A stretch of 49,968 bases of DNA from Basidiobolus meristosporus CBS 931.73 (taxonomy: Eukaryota; Basidiobolomycota; Basidiobolomycetes; Basidiobolales; Basidiobolaceae): positions 1 to 49,968 of the forward strand of contig MCFE01000648.1 of the NCBI GenBank assembly GCA_002104905.1, in the 5' to 3' direction. Positions within the stretch are counted from its first letter, which is position 1. Each line of letters starts with the position of its first letter. Under the pieces are notes generated by a model that saw only the letters and a list, made by a program, of their open reading frames with translations, made no database searches and was not told the origin of the DNA. Below, piece by piece: positions 1 through 11,048 of the stretch. Both the position numbers and the translations under genes were made by a program.

Positions 1-520
1 CCCAAGAATATTATGTCATACAGAACACGTAGTAGCCAACACATGTTTCAAATTACAGCTCATTTGAAGCAGTACTTAAGGAGTTATGACCAAAAGAGTC
101 CAACTATTATATATACTATGCCTTATTGCTAGGATTACTATGGTGACTTTGATTGTGTGTAACTTTTGAACCAGCAATCAAATCACATGAAATTTTCACA
201 GGTGCTGCACCTATGTCCAATCTGCGTCATTGCAAAATTTTAGCTTTGTATCACGTGTATTGCTTGCGCAATTGCCCAAAAACTTTGATCCTTCAAGATT
301 TTCATATATATGACTTCCCCAGCTGAAAAATAAAAGAGAGCCTCTCTTTCCAGAATCTCCACACTACAATTACAAGTTTAAAGGTTATAAGACTTCCCCT
401 GCATCACTTGCACTGTTGAGTATTCTGACTTTGATTGGTACTACATCAGTAAAGAGACTGCAAAGCCCACAAGAATCCAATCTAAGTTCTACAAGAAACT
501 ACCACTTTTCTGTCGGAAAA
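1..520. other. AT-rich sequence without a recognisable gene
   Basis: No open frame of useful length and no match to the LTR, CCCTA-element or LINE families recognised elsewhere in the window. Base composition (AT-rich, few CpG) is that of the surrounding mobile-element block, so it is probably old repeat sequence. Confidence 0.5.
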
Positions 521-735
521 GTCCCCTCTAAGAAGCCCCTTTACTCTAAAGACACCCCTTTAGTCTAAAGACCCCCTTAGAGACCCCTTTAAGAAACCCC
601 TTTACTCTAAAGAAGCCCCTTTAGGCACCCCTTTAGTGTAAAGTCCACTTTAGAGACCACTACAAGAAGCCCCTTTACTCTAAAGACACCCCTTTAGAGA
701 CTTCTACAACACACCCCTTTAGGTTAAAGGGGAGT
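521..735. repeat. CCCCTTTA minisatellite with mini-palindromes
   Basis: About a dozen imperfect copies of a unit built around CCCCTTTA, alternating with CTCTAAAGA or GTCTAAAGA, run through this stretch. Unit length varies (roughly 16-34 nt). Several units pair CTTTA with a following TAAAG, so single strands could form small hairpins. No coding potential is seen. It may be an internal array of an unidentified repeat. Confidence 0.75.
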
Positions 736-976
736 TCAGAATTTCCATATTAGGAAATATTTTCTCAGAAAGGAAAGTGACTTCCAAATAAGGAAAAGTT
801 ACTATAAAAGTAAATAAGCCCATTAGTTGACAGAAGGTCAGAACACTGCTGTAGAAGTGATAAACACTGCTTACAGTATATTTTGAGCCTAAGATTGAGA
901 AAATTAGTGAAAGTTATATCTTCTATCAGTATATCAAACTCCCAATAAACTATTTCAGTATTAGCATACTGGAAGT

Positions 977-1040
977 TGTTGTATAATGTTGATTAGCCTC
1001 TCACTTGTCGAACAAGCCCCAAACTAATCATAATACAACA
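977..1040. repeat. Imperfect inverted repeat with TGTTGTA/TACAACA ends
   Basis: The arm at 977-996 pairs imperfectly with 1024-1040 (TGTTGTA outermost, GATTAG innermost), around a 27-nt loop. The outer bases resemble the ends of the copia LTRs in this window, but the interior does not match an LTR and no target duplication is visible. Confidence 0.4.
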
Positions 1041-1844
1041 CAACAGAACAACTACCAAATGCCTCAGTAGTAATCCCTGTGAGAAAAAAACCTAGGAGAA
1101 GAGAATGCAATTGCATTGAATTGCTATTATTTTTCAAGATCCAATCAACACATCTTTTTGGCAATCCAAATTGAGAAATTGCAAATCTGTGATCACTAAA
1201 CTTTTGATATAGGTAATATCAAGGTTGTCTCACATTTTAGACAGAACCCACATAAATAAGCACCCTGCATATTTATACACCATCTGTAACACCAGTGCAA
1301 CCATTTGATCTGTTTTGCATCTTTTTGATTGGTTGTGTGCTAGCTATGACACTTTGCCCAATCACTAGGATTAGGGATTTACTTGCTTAGTGGGCAAACA
1401 GGGATACTTGATGGCAAATCAGGTAGCTTGTGTACTGGTCAAATAGCCAATTGGGGGCTGACAGCTTCAGGATACTTTTGGACCAATTAACCACTGGGAT
1501 ACCAACCAATTGGAGTGATGGTGACCAAAATGGTAAGTATCAGTGTAGTTTATAGTGTGATATGCATTTATTTTCATTTACATTAAAGAAACATACCCAA
1601 ATACTGGATTTTACCCACCATAATAGTGGTATCCAATTGTGCATTTGATGCAAACATTACAAGTTGGCACAATCATCCGTGCCAACCTCATTGTGTCAGA
1701 TTGTACCACAGTGTTCAACATTGTCCCACATGGTGCCAGATTCTCCAAGAGCACTCCTGTCTACTGGCAGCTACAATATTGCACCCAATTGTTCTTAGAT
1801 ACTACAGATTGTGCCATGTGCCCTGGCATGGTACAATGGAACAA
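1041..1844. other. AT-rich sequence without a recognisable gene
   Basis: No supported gene. Short hairpins such as TTGGCAC/GTGCCAA near 1663-1684 are visible. The right edge touches the copia fragment. The stretch may be diverged repeat sequence that I cannot assign. Confidence 0.4.
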
Positions 1845-2653
1845 GTTGAATTCCAAGAGATTCCAATGAAGAAGGTTTTCATGGGTGACTATATAGTACT
1901 TGATGCAGTGGGAGAAGGAACTACACAAGTAAACTTTGGAAACAGTGAAGGAAGCCATACATTGACCTTTGCCAAAGTACTCTATACACCAGAAATAGCC
2001 AAGAAGCTACTATCTGTAAGCAAAGCTATCATGGAAGGACTCTCTTTCAACTTGGATAATTCTGCATGCAAGATCATAGGCCAAAATGGTGCTCATATTG
2101 CCTCAGGTACCAGAGACCAGAATCTGTAGAAGTTGACTCATATTCCATCATATCTGTAGCCAATATAAGTAACCTGAATGAAGAAATACCAATGCTATGG
2201 CACAGGAGATTTGGACACATCAATTTTGATTATTTGCGTAAAATGATCAAAGATCAGCTAATTTCCGTAGTAGATATTGATCCCCCAGCTACAAGATACA
2301 TGTGGGTCTACTTCAAGGAGAGGAAGGAATAAGCTCTATAAGTTCATGAAGTTTAAAGCTATGGCAGAGAGAGAAACTGGTGAAACAATCAAGAAAATAT
2401 GCTATGACAATGGTAGAGAATATACCTCAGAACTCTTCATCCACTACTGCAAAATCATGGGATAAAGCAAAAGACTTCTGTACCATACTCCCCGCAACAA
2501 AATGGAGTAGCAGAGTGTGCAAACAGACTAAAAAGTGATATGGCAAGATGTATGATCCATAATCAGAAAGTATCCTATGATTTTTGGGCGGAATTAGTTG
2601 CCAAAGCTATATACCTTAAAAATAGGAGTTATTGCAAATACTTTGTAAATTTT
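1845..2653 (+). pseudogene. Copia pol relic, part 1 (protease end to integrase)
   Basis: The sequence follows, position by position, the protease-to-integrase stretch of the better copia copies at 17550-18530: the GDN-like motif after the protease, then the GAG-preintegrase HRRFGHINF segment, then the integrase core. A deletion removes the zinc-binding region between about 2280 and 2300. Stop codons and frame changes break it several times. It ends in the integrase exactly where the fragment at 9245 resumes, so this is the left half of one element split by the DNA transposon at 2654-9244. No LTR is seen on its left side. Confidence 0.8.
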
Positions 2654-3015
2654 CCCTACAAAATATAATTTGGTCCTGCAGGTGGATCCAATCCAGATTG
2701 TCTGTCAAGATCCCATTTAGAGACCATCATAATAACAGCAGCTTGGAATTAGTGACCCTCCTGACAATGTTATAACAAGATCATGATGGTGTTTTGCAAA
2801 TTTTACAGCCAAATAAAGGGATAAACTTGACAATTTTTAATTGGTGCTGTGACAATATTTGCATGGTATTGTTGCGGTCTTTCAGTGCTCTATTACTATT
2901 TTAAGTGAAGCTAGTCAGTCAGGACTCCCAATTGTCTTATATGGCAAGAAACTTGACGGTATTTTGACAGCCTCACAGCAAGACTCCGATGGCATTTTTT
3001 CAGCAGTATGACTGC

Positions 3016-6000
3016 CTACTGCTGGTTTGGTATAATGCTACTGTACCAATTTACCAAATGGTATTTCCTTTTTCTACCTCCCCTTGTGCAGCTCATATAT
3101 TCCACTGTAAAATCACCTTTCTTTATTTGCTTACCCACTACTACCTGCGTATTTCCCATATAGTTCAAATCAAAAAAAACTATGGCCTCCTGCTTACTAA
3201 CCTCTACAAACATGCACACCAGCTGCAATTGACATACTTCTATCACCTCAACTTTACGGCTTTTTAGTGTGAGACTTACAAAGTTGCCACATACCTTGTA
3301 CTGCTGGTAGCATATACATCTTGCAAACATATGCTTGGTTGTTGCCACTTCTGCCATGAATACTTCCTGAATATTGGCAAAGAGCTTCTTGGTATTTAGC
3401 CAATATATTCCTTCTCCCTGCTGGATTCTAGTCCCCCTTATAGGTGTGCTCTGGCTTTTGTTTGTGTGAACTCCATATTGAATGGTTTAGAAGTTGGCTT
3501 GTGACCACAAGAAATCCGGCATATCTTGGTGGAGTTTTCCTGATAAAATTAGTTTCTTGTTGCACCCAACCCAACTTTGCATCACTAAATTGATTACCCA
3601 CACATTGGGGCTGCTTAGCTTCTTAATGCCATAGGCATAGGTGTCTCCATGTGCACCTTTGTCCTCAGTATTTTCCAATTCTTTCTGGCTGTCCTCCATG
3701 TGCCAACTCATCACATCCATAATAGACTTGAAGGTAATATTCTAAATGAGATTGGGATATGGTAGTACCTGCAACTTGACTTATCTTCCTATCTCCCTAC
3801 ACATCTGCTCTATAGGAAGCTCCCAAAAGGTGAAGCAAGGCCCTATATTCTCCACACACCGTGCAAGATGGAGTGAGAAGGGATACAGTAGCAGCAGAGA
3901 TCTACGCCTTCAGCTTTATGTTTGTAGTATAGCCGCTCAAATCCCATCACAAACTCCTCACACAAGAGCTGTAGATGCGTCAAGTTGGCATTGGTGATCC
4001 ACTTCTGGATAAATATTCCTACAATGGTCACATATGACTCCCAATGCTCCCAATGTACTCTTGGTAGGAATGGCTTCAGAACACCACTTGAATAAATATA
4101 TATCCAGTTCATCCAGTCTTTGCATTTGTATTGTTACATATGTGTATAAATATTAATTGGAGCCCATGAGAAGTACTTAGGGTAGCAGATACTCTGTAAT
4201 ATCTTGCCAATTTTTTCAAATTTCTCCGGTATCTCAAAGGGCTCATTTAGCATGAAATGCCCCATATACAACATGGTCATCAGTATAGGGATATTGTTGA
4301 GAAGCAAATGCATTGTTCCCAGTGGAAAGCTTTTGCTCCAACAGATACCCTCTATTGTAAGTATCTCCAGTGTCCAATTGATTCCATACTCCGGTGTGGT
4401 AAGGTAAACATACCTCCCACAGACAAGTTTATTCATATAGCCATTATGATATACTTATCCATAGTTTATCTTATCAGTATAATCCCATTCTTCTTTGCCC
4501 ATATTATCAGTATTATCCCCATATGATGTTTACCCTGATTAGCTATTAGCATTAGTTATCCCTGATGTTATTCAGCTTTGTGATCAGTATATGTATCTAC
4601 ACAAGGCAAGTACCCATGTCAGTACCCGTGACACATGATCTAGGTCTGTGTTACCATTGCTGCCATTTCAATACCATATATAGTATTTCTATGTCGCACA
4701 GGTTTCAGACTACTGATTCCTGATTTGTTGGATGTGCTGTGCCTTTTAGAACCTTCCAGGACATTATTGGCATATTTTTAGCTCATAGTAATGTCATCAA
4801 GAATTCCACTGATGCCTAGAATCTTCTAGAACCTTGTTATTAGTTATCACTTGGCAATCAGGAAAAGTATTTAAGGGAAAGCAATCTCTCATCAATAAAT
4901 CATCCCTTCTATCAGTAACACTTCTACCTTGTTGATTAGCAGTTGATCACTGCACCTGCCTTCAACAGTACATCTCAGACCTGCCATCAAGGAGCTTTTC
5001 AGGGTAGTGCACAAGACACACGGAGGTCTTTGAAGACACTTGGAGCACCTAGGAAGCTAGAGAAGCAGGAGCTTTTACTATAGTGACATATTGACAAAGA
5101 CACCAGCAGTTTAGACACAGAGGTTACTGCACCCATCTGACACCTCACACACCTTGAGTTGTGTAGCTTTTCCCAGGAGTACCTCTACACCACCACACTG
5201 GCCAATGGCTTATAGCTTGCCAACTTTGCTGCAATTGCATGCTTACTTCTGTACATTCTCTCTGTGGAAAGATGATGTTTTTAGTACTGGTGTTTATGTA
5301 ATAATAATATATGTGAGTTATAGAGTAAATCCCCTGGATCTCACACATTCAACAGCAATACCATCTATTGTGCCCTGAAAAGCCTGCTCTCTTGCTGATG
5401 GCTGGGGTATCTCCAATGCAGATAATAATATGCACCTTTACATGACGGCCACTTACTGTTATCCTGCTGGAAAGCATACAGAATTCATCCATCAATGGAT
5501 ACAGGTAGCTATCCAGGTTGTATGGTGATTTAGGCCCTGATACCAGTGAGACTATCATTAGATTATTACTCTGATACTGTACAATGGGTGGCAGATTCAG
5601 ATTGATGAGAATCAGTGGCCAGCAGGATTTGCTGGCAGAGTACTTGTATAATGAGAATCCATCAAGTGCTAAAGCAAAGGCATGGTCATATATACCTTCA
5701 AAGTAGCCCTTGCTTCTTAGCTGTTTGTAATGTTTGCCATCAAATATATGGAATATGTTTGCACTTGATTGATACGGAGTGTGGTACTGTATAGCTTTGC
5801 AATATTTGTTGGACTGCATCAGCTTCCTCAGACAGGGTATGACCAGAATATATCTGGAGTGTGAACAATGTTTTCCCTCAATGTTGGTGGATTCCTGACA
5901 ATTTGGACACATTGCAATGGTAGCATTTTTGGATGTGAATGCCATGCAACTGTTAACACATGCTGGAATTAGGACAGTCTCTGGATCATTTGTTGCCAGC

Positions 6001-6595
6001 CACATGACAGTTGTCCACTTGTACCATGTACATGGTAAGTTGCATCCAGGTATGATTTTGGCAAAAAGTAGTAATAAATCCTCAAAGCCCCCATAACTGA
6101 TATTAGTGGAAATGTGCCACTTCTCTAGCCACAACATTACATCATTCACCAGTAGATGGATTACTGGGCTCACTTGGCTCCATAAGGTATCCTTGGCATT
6201 TGTTTCAACAGGTGTTGTCTCATTGCATATAGGGATTTGACTGGGCTCATACATGGTACTGTTGTTAGGGGAGATAGGCTCAAAATCCATCAGTGAACCT
6301 TCTTTGTCAGAGCTATCACTCTGCATGCCATATTCAGAAGGCTGAGGTGAGCCTAAATGCATCACAAACTCACCTGACTAAGTTTGCACAAGGTGACAAA
6401 GATGGTCAGGTTCCAATATAGAATTATCAACTGGCCAGCAAGATAATGTTGGTACAGTAATGACCAATGAATGGTTGAATATGACTTGGCTGGCAAAACA
6501 CTAGTGGTGATCCTTGTAATACTTCCTATGCTGTCTGCATGCTTCATGGCTGAGAGGCTTGCCACAATAGCCACATGGTCTTTTTTCTCTTCTCT
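3016..6595 (-). pseudogene. tnp2/Plavaka-type transposase (broken)
   Basis: Read on the minus strand. A basic stretch with a CGYCGKPLSHEAC zinc-binding-like motif lies near 6500-6590. The frame 6365-5349 carries a CPNC motif, then a segment with DGFSLYKYSASKSCWP, NLPP, the GPKSPYNLDSYLYPLMDEF block and GDTPAISKRAGFSGHN. These are hallmarks of fungal tnp2-domain (CACTA, Plavaka) transposases. An in-frame TGA at 5349-5351 sits inside the expected C-x2-C segment, and the same frame continues with CEIQGIYS. Further left, 4436-4134 has SFPLGTMHLLLNN, 4112-3843 has EEFVMGFERLYY, and 3357-3016 looks like the C-terminal part. Frameshifts and stops separate these pieces, so no intact product is possible. 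Assignment is from motif memory, not alignment. Confidence 0.75.
4437..5144. other. Non-coding insertion within the transposase relic
   Basis: The transposase motifs stop near 5145 and resume near 4436, and nothing in between reads as protein. The interval holds a TATA-like GTATTTAAG near 4870 and AATAAA near 4899, spaced like the promoter and polyadenylation signal of an LTR. It could be an unrelated solo LTR. I could not find a convincing target duplication. Confidence 0.3.
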
Positions 6596-6829
6596 TACGG
6601 CATTAAGTCAAAATAGTCTTGTCCATGGGGCACACAGTTTGACCTTCAGCAACATAATGCTATTATATCACTTTTTGGTCAATACTCATGTGAACTTAAG
6701 ACAGTCTTGTATTTGAGACATTGCACCTACATAAATGTAAGATTCAATGATGACCTGCCATAGTAAGCATTTTAAATAAAGTTGTGTCACCACATATACA
6801 TGTATGTGTAACACTATTTCCCCTTTGGT

Positions 6830-8915
6830 TTGACTCACTTCCATATATATGCTGCCAAAAATAAAGCAAAGTTGTCTGGTTCTCTGCCAAACCCCACTGC
6901 TGAAGGCAACAGAAGAATGATTGGACAACAGCTTGCTTTGACATTCAGTGCAACAAGCAGGACTACATCTAAAAAAGGCCCTGTGGACAGTGTGCCCATT
7001 GAAGGTAATAATGTGGACTCCTCAGGCTCTCAGTCAAGTAGGCAATTGAGAACCTCTGTGGAGCCACAAGCTGCCTGTTATGCTCAGGCAGATGAGAATG
7101 TAGCAAATGCACTACCCTCAGTTTAAGATCAGCAAGTGGCCATGATAACATCACCACCACCCATATTAGCAAGTATGTTGTCAGCTCATACTAAAGCAAT
7201 AATGAAGGAATTAGGTGCAGTGGCTGATAGGATAGATGCAATAGCCCAGAGAAATCAGGAAGTAGTGCGGAAACAGGATGAGTGGATAATATGTGTAGAA
7301 CAATCAATATCCCAGGTAGAGAAAGCAGTATCTTTGCTGCAAAGAAGGAACTCAAGTAGCTCAATGTCACAGCCAAGATTTGAGCCGTTTCCCAATGTAA
7401 CAGCAGAGGAACGCCGTACAGTCTTTGAAGCACAACAACAGTGCCCAAGGATAAAGCCCACATAAAAACCTATCAGAGCATGGGAGGGAGGCAATATGGT
7501 GTTTATACCAAAGCCTAAAAATCAAAAGACATTGAAGATCCATGAAGCTGTTGAGTGCAATAATGAAGAGTGGGCTAATATACAAGAGGCCATCAGAAGT
7601 CTAGCATGCCATCACCTTAAGGCCAGCATACTGTGGGACCATCAGGAACTCAAGGCCAAGCAGAATGCACTTGACTTGTTCCATGAGCATTGTCCTGGAT
7701 TTAAACGGGCAAATGAATTTTGGGCCAGCATTGGTATGCTAAGAAAGTATCTTAAAAATAGCAGAAACTATCAAAGGCAGAAGAACAAGGGTGCCATGGC
7801 TAAAAACCAGCGGCTTCCTCAAGAGCCTGTTACAAGCAGGGCCAAAACTTCCAGACAAGCATCAAAGAGATATCAGGCAGCTGGAAGAGTGCCAATTAAG
7901 GACAAGCAGGCAGACATGGATGCACCAGCACAACATTTATCAAGGAAAAAGCGTAGTACCACTCAAGAAGCACCCAGTCAAAGTAGCAGTGAAGGGCCTG
8001 GCAGTGATAAAAACCAGCTGCTTTACAGGAGCTCATCACAACTACAGTTGAGAGCTCAAAACAATCTAAAAAAGAAACATCAGGTTGCCAGAAGAGTACC
8101 AGCAAGGGACAAGCAGGCCAAAACAGATGCGTCAGAGCAGAATTTATCCAGGAGAAAATGTAGTTCTATACTAGAAGCACTCAGACAAAGTAGCAGTTAA
8201 AGACCTGGCAGTGATAAAGGAAAAGGTTAAAGGAAAAATGTTTACCCTAGCCTGAGACAGGGAGGCATGCAAAAAAAACTGCAGTTCTTGCTAATTAATG
8301 CTGCAAGCCAGGAACAGACTGAATCCTATCATAGCCAAGAAGAATTACCAACAAGAAAACAGCTGTTTTAACATGAGTTGGAAGCGCAGCCAGTTGAGCT
8401 ACACTCCAGCAAGGTAGATGAGTTTGCTGAAAAAGGCAATTTGTCTACCACAACATCCACAGCCTCATTGTGGACAGAGTGGAGAGCCCACTGACAGACA
8501 AGGCTACAACACCAAGAGCTCAAAAGACTATCACAATGCCTTCAGTGGAGCTTTGGAACATTAATAGGCACACCAAGAGGTTGCAGCACTTCTTCAGAGC
8601 AGTGCTCAAGAAAACTCACTGGAATATTGCAAGGATTTATTGCAAAGACTGGCAGATGAGGAGCTAAGCCTTGCAGTGGCAGCTGAAGACCAAGATGTGT
8701 GGGAAGCAGTGAATGAACAGTGGCATAAAACCATTGGGTTCCTGCCAAAGTTGTGGAACCAGAGTGTTACAGCAGAAATACTTATTGAGTGGTGGATTTT
8801 AATGGAGTTACTTGTTGAGTGTGGGGTTGGGCTTAATGTTATTGTAGGGCATAGAGACTTGTATAGGTCAGTACAATTGGCAATTGAGGTACAACTGAAG
8901 TTTCAACAAAAATAA
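6830..8915 (+). pseudogene. Second transposon protein: coiled-coil, basic repeats, helical C-terminus
   Basis: I do not recognise the family. One reading frame runs from about 6830 to 8200, broken only by in-frame TAA codons at 7124-7126 and 7463-7465. After 8200 come more TAA codons and a frameshift near 8460. Related copies at 12651-12732/21074-21484 and 47310-47117 keep that junction open, which shows one protein of roughly 690 residues. Features in order: Ser/Thr/Pro-rich N-terminus; heptad-like helix at 7190-7360; a Trp-containing domain at 7550-7750 (ILWDHQELKAKQNALDLFHEHCPGF); two tandem copies of a basic unit of about 43 residues (7870-7990 and 8080-8197), each with RVP, DKQA and LSR[KR]K; then an acidic/helical C-terminal domain of about 125 residues beginning MPSVELWNINRHTKR. 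It is divergent from the transposase, like the second gene of two-gene CACTA elements. The true start is unclear because no ATG opens the frame. Confidence 0.6.
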
Positions 8916-9244
8916 ATCAATTTGTATGCATGAAAAGTAAGAGAAACAGTTGTGTCAGGAAGTAAAGAGTGTGAAAAAGAGGCAATAGCCAGTCAATTCA
9001 CACAAAATAGGAGGCAATAGAGTGTCCAGGATCAGAAAGTGAGCAAATTGGCAGGGAACCAATCAAAAGCCACCTGTACATTGTGGTGATGAAAAATTTT
9101 GACAAAGTTTTTTGTGAAATCTGAGGTAAAATTATTTTTCAACAGTCTCTGGAGGGTGTCCTGACAAGATCAGTACCTCTTAGTCACAGGACATTAACTT
9201 TGTGACGGCCGTTTGATGGGATCATCTCATTAACTTTTCACTGG

Positions 9245-10347
9245 ATTACTCCATCTGAAGCATGGAATGAATACCAACTAAGTGTAAAACATCTAGGAAT
9301 AGGTGGGTATATAGCATATGCCAAGAAACTGCCTGCAAATCAGTCAAAATTTGAGCCAAAAGGTATAAAATGCATATATTTGGGCTACTGCAATGAGAGT
9401 AAAGCATAAAAGCTCTACAATGCCAAAGTACAAAGTTGATCAAGTCCAGGGATGTGTTGTTTACCAAAAATATTAAGTTTTCACAAAAAATGGCATCAGA
9501 TGATGACTAAAATTGGATCAAATATACCAATTGTCAGGATTGGATTGGAGCAAAACAATAAAAATTTTTGCACTCCAGAGGACTTTACAACCATAGCTCA
9601 GCCGGAATCAGTCCCCAGAAATATCCAAGAAGTGAGCAATCCAGTATCAAATGCCCAGAAATCCAAGCAGACAAGAAAAAGCTCAAATTACTATATCAAT
9701 GAGTGTACAAGCTTAGCCTATGCCTATTCAGTCCAGGTTAATGAGCCCCATCCTGTAAAAGAGGCTATAATAAGCCTCAGACAGAGTTTTAGAGATCTTC
9801 AATGACTGATGTATATCAAGCCCTGATGGAAAATCAAGCCTGGGACTTAGTCAAATTACCAATCAACCAAAAATTAATTGGATGCAGATAGATCTTTAAG
9901 ACAAAATACATGGCTGATGGTTCATTTGAAAGATGCAAAGCAAGACTTGTGGCCAAAGGATACTATCAAACAAATGGACTTGACTATACAGAGACCTTTT
10001 CACCAGTAGCCAAGTTTAATTCCATCACATTGATATTGGCTATTGCAGCCAAATACAAGTTTTTTATACATCAAATGGATGTAAAAGCTGCATTTTTGAA
10101 TGAAAAGCTTGATGAGGGCATGTGTGTGGACCAGCCTGATGGGTTTGCTGACCAAAATAGCTCATGTTTGGTCTGCAAGCTTAAGAAGTCTCTCCATGGT
10201 CTTGAAACAATCACCAACAGCCTGGAATTGCAAGATAGATTTTTATTTGGAATCTCTGAGTTTCAAAAGGAGTAATGCTGACTATTTTATATACTATAAG
10301 CCAGATAGAGCAAATCCAGCTCTGTTAGCTCTGTATGTGGATGACCT
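9245..10347 (+). pseudogene. Copia pol relic, part 2 (integrase end to reverse transcriptase)
   Basis: It resumes the integrase at the base level where the 1845-2653 fragment stops, continues through the linker, then into reverse transcriptase: [27 protein letters not shown] at 9940-10019, [11 protein letters not shown] at 10069-10101, and YVDDL at 10333-10347. The match ends abruptly just after the YVDD catalytic motif. Several stops and frame changes are present (for example TGA near 9802 and TAG within the WVF motif near 9889). RNase H is missing. Confidence 0.8.
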
Positions 10348-10427
10348 TTTTAGCCACTTGGCCTGCTCCAATGGACTTGTGCCATTTTGTGCAGTTTGGT
10401 GGGTTCTGGTGGTTTTGCTCTGAAGTG

Positions 10428-10776
10428 TGTTGTAAAAATTTGTAATTCCACCTAAATATTCACCTAACTTAGTCACTTAGATCATTACCCTCAAATCCTA
10501 GAGAATACTGACCAAATTTCTTGTTGGGATTTACTTAGAATATTTTCACCAAAATACCAGGTACTCAGAACATGAAAATTCTCAAAGTTGTCCAAACAGC
10601 CCCAAACTTTGCACCCATGTCCTTGGGACCTTCCTTGATCTATTCTATGTGTTTTTAATGCCAAGACCATGTAAAAGTATAAATACTACTTTTACATTCA
10701 ATAAATCATTAAGTGAAAAGCATGTAATCTACTTGTCCTCCCAATCACTCCTAATATCTCCAAGACTCTTACAACA
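10428..10776 (+). mobile_element. Copia LTR (349 bp), plus orientation
   Basis: It begins TGTTGTAAAAATTTG and ends ACTCTTACAACA, with the TATA dyad and AATAAA in the usual places. Length equals the LTRs of element A. The flanking pentamers (AAGTG left, ATAAC right) differ, so it is not a simple solo LTR. It may be the 3' LTR of the copia relic at 9245-10347 after an internal deletion, with 80 bp of unassigned sequence (10348-10427) between them. Confidence 0.85.
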
Positions 10777-11048
10777 ATAACCAACTTTGCGTGGTCTGTT
10801 GAGAGCCAACTAGGTTGTAGAAACAAGTGGAGTTTGACTATGTTGATGAAACCTTGGAATTCATTTTGGGAGCCACCGAACTTGGTAATGAAAGTGATCC
10901 TGGGATAATGGTAGGAGGGAGTATAGATAGGCTGTTGAGTATTTTAGCTATGAAGCTGAGCAACAGAGCTTCTGAGATCTGCATTGTCTTGTTGCAGCTG
11001 GGCAAAGGCAGTCATGAGGCCTGCAAAGTTGTATGCTGGACTGGACAT
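10777..11048 (-). pseudogene. Ty3/gypsy gag fragment
   Basis: On the minus strand an ATG at 11046-11048 opens a frame with MTAFAQLQQDNADLR (coiled-coil-like), one TAG/TAA-type stop after LHS, then ITKFGGSQNEFQGFINIVKLHL followed by LQPS and a W. That pattern is typical of the N-terminal part of gypsy-class gag (retrotransposon gag family). It is cut on its left side by the copia LTR at 10428-10776. The remainder of gag and pol is absent from the window. Confidence 0.5.

Larger units (their letters stand above)
2654..9244. mobile_element. CCCTA-ended DNA transposon, CACTA/Plavaka-like
   Basis: About 6.6 kb separate two adjoining halves of a copia integrase gene, which dates this as a later insertion. 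The left end begins CCCTACAAAATATAATT and the right end finishes with a degraded version of TTTTTCATAGGG, the end seen at 22161-22172 and, reversed, at 41398. Subterminal motifs of the form GATGGGATC / GATCCCATC recur near both ends, as is usual in CACTA elements. Inside are a minus-strand tnp2-like transposase relic and a divergent plus-strand gene. CACTA elements normally start CACTA; here the base is CCCTA. The 3-bp target duplication is not clean (TTT left, ATT right), so the exact borders may be off by a few bases. Confidence 0.65.

Noticed and set aside
521-735. CRISPR-like repeat array
   Set aside because: Units vary in length with no unique spacers of constant size, and the host is eukaryotic.
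4437-5144. Spliceosomal intron of the transposase
   Set aside because: At about 700 nt it is ten times longer than every other intron here, and it has promoter/polyadenylation-like signals; an insertion is likelier.
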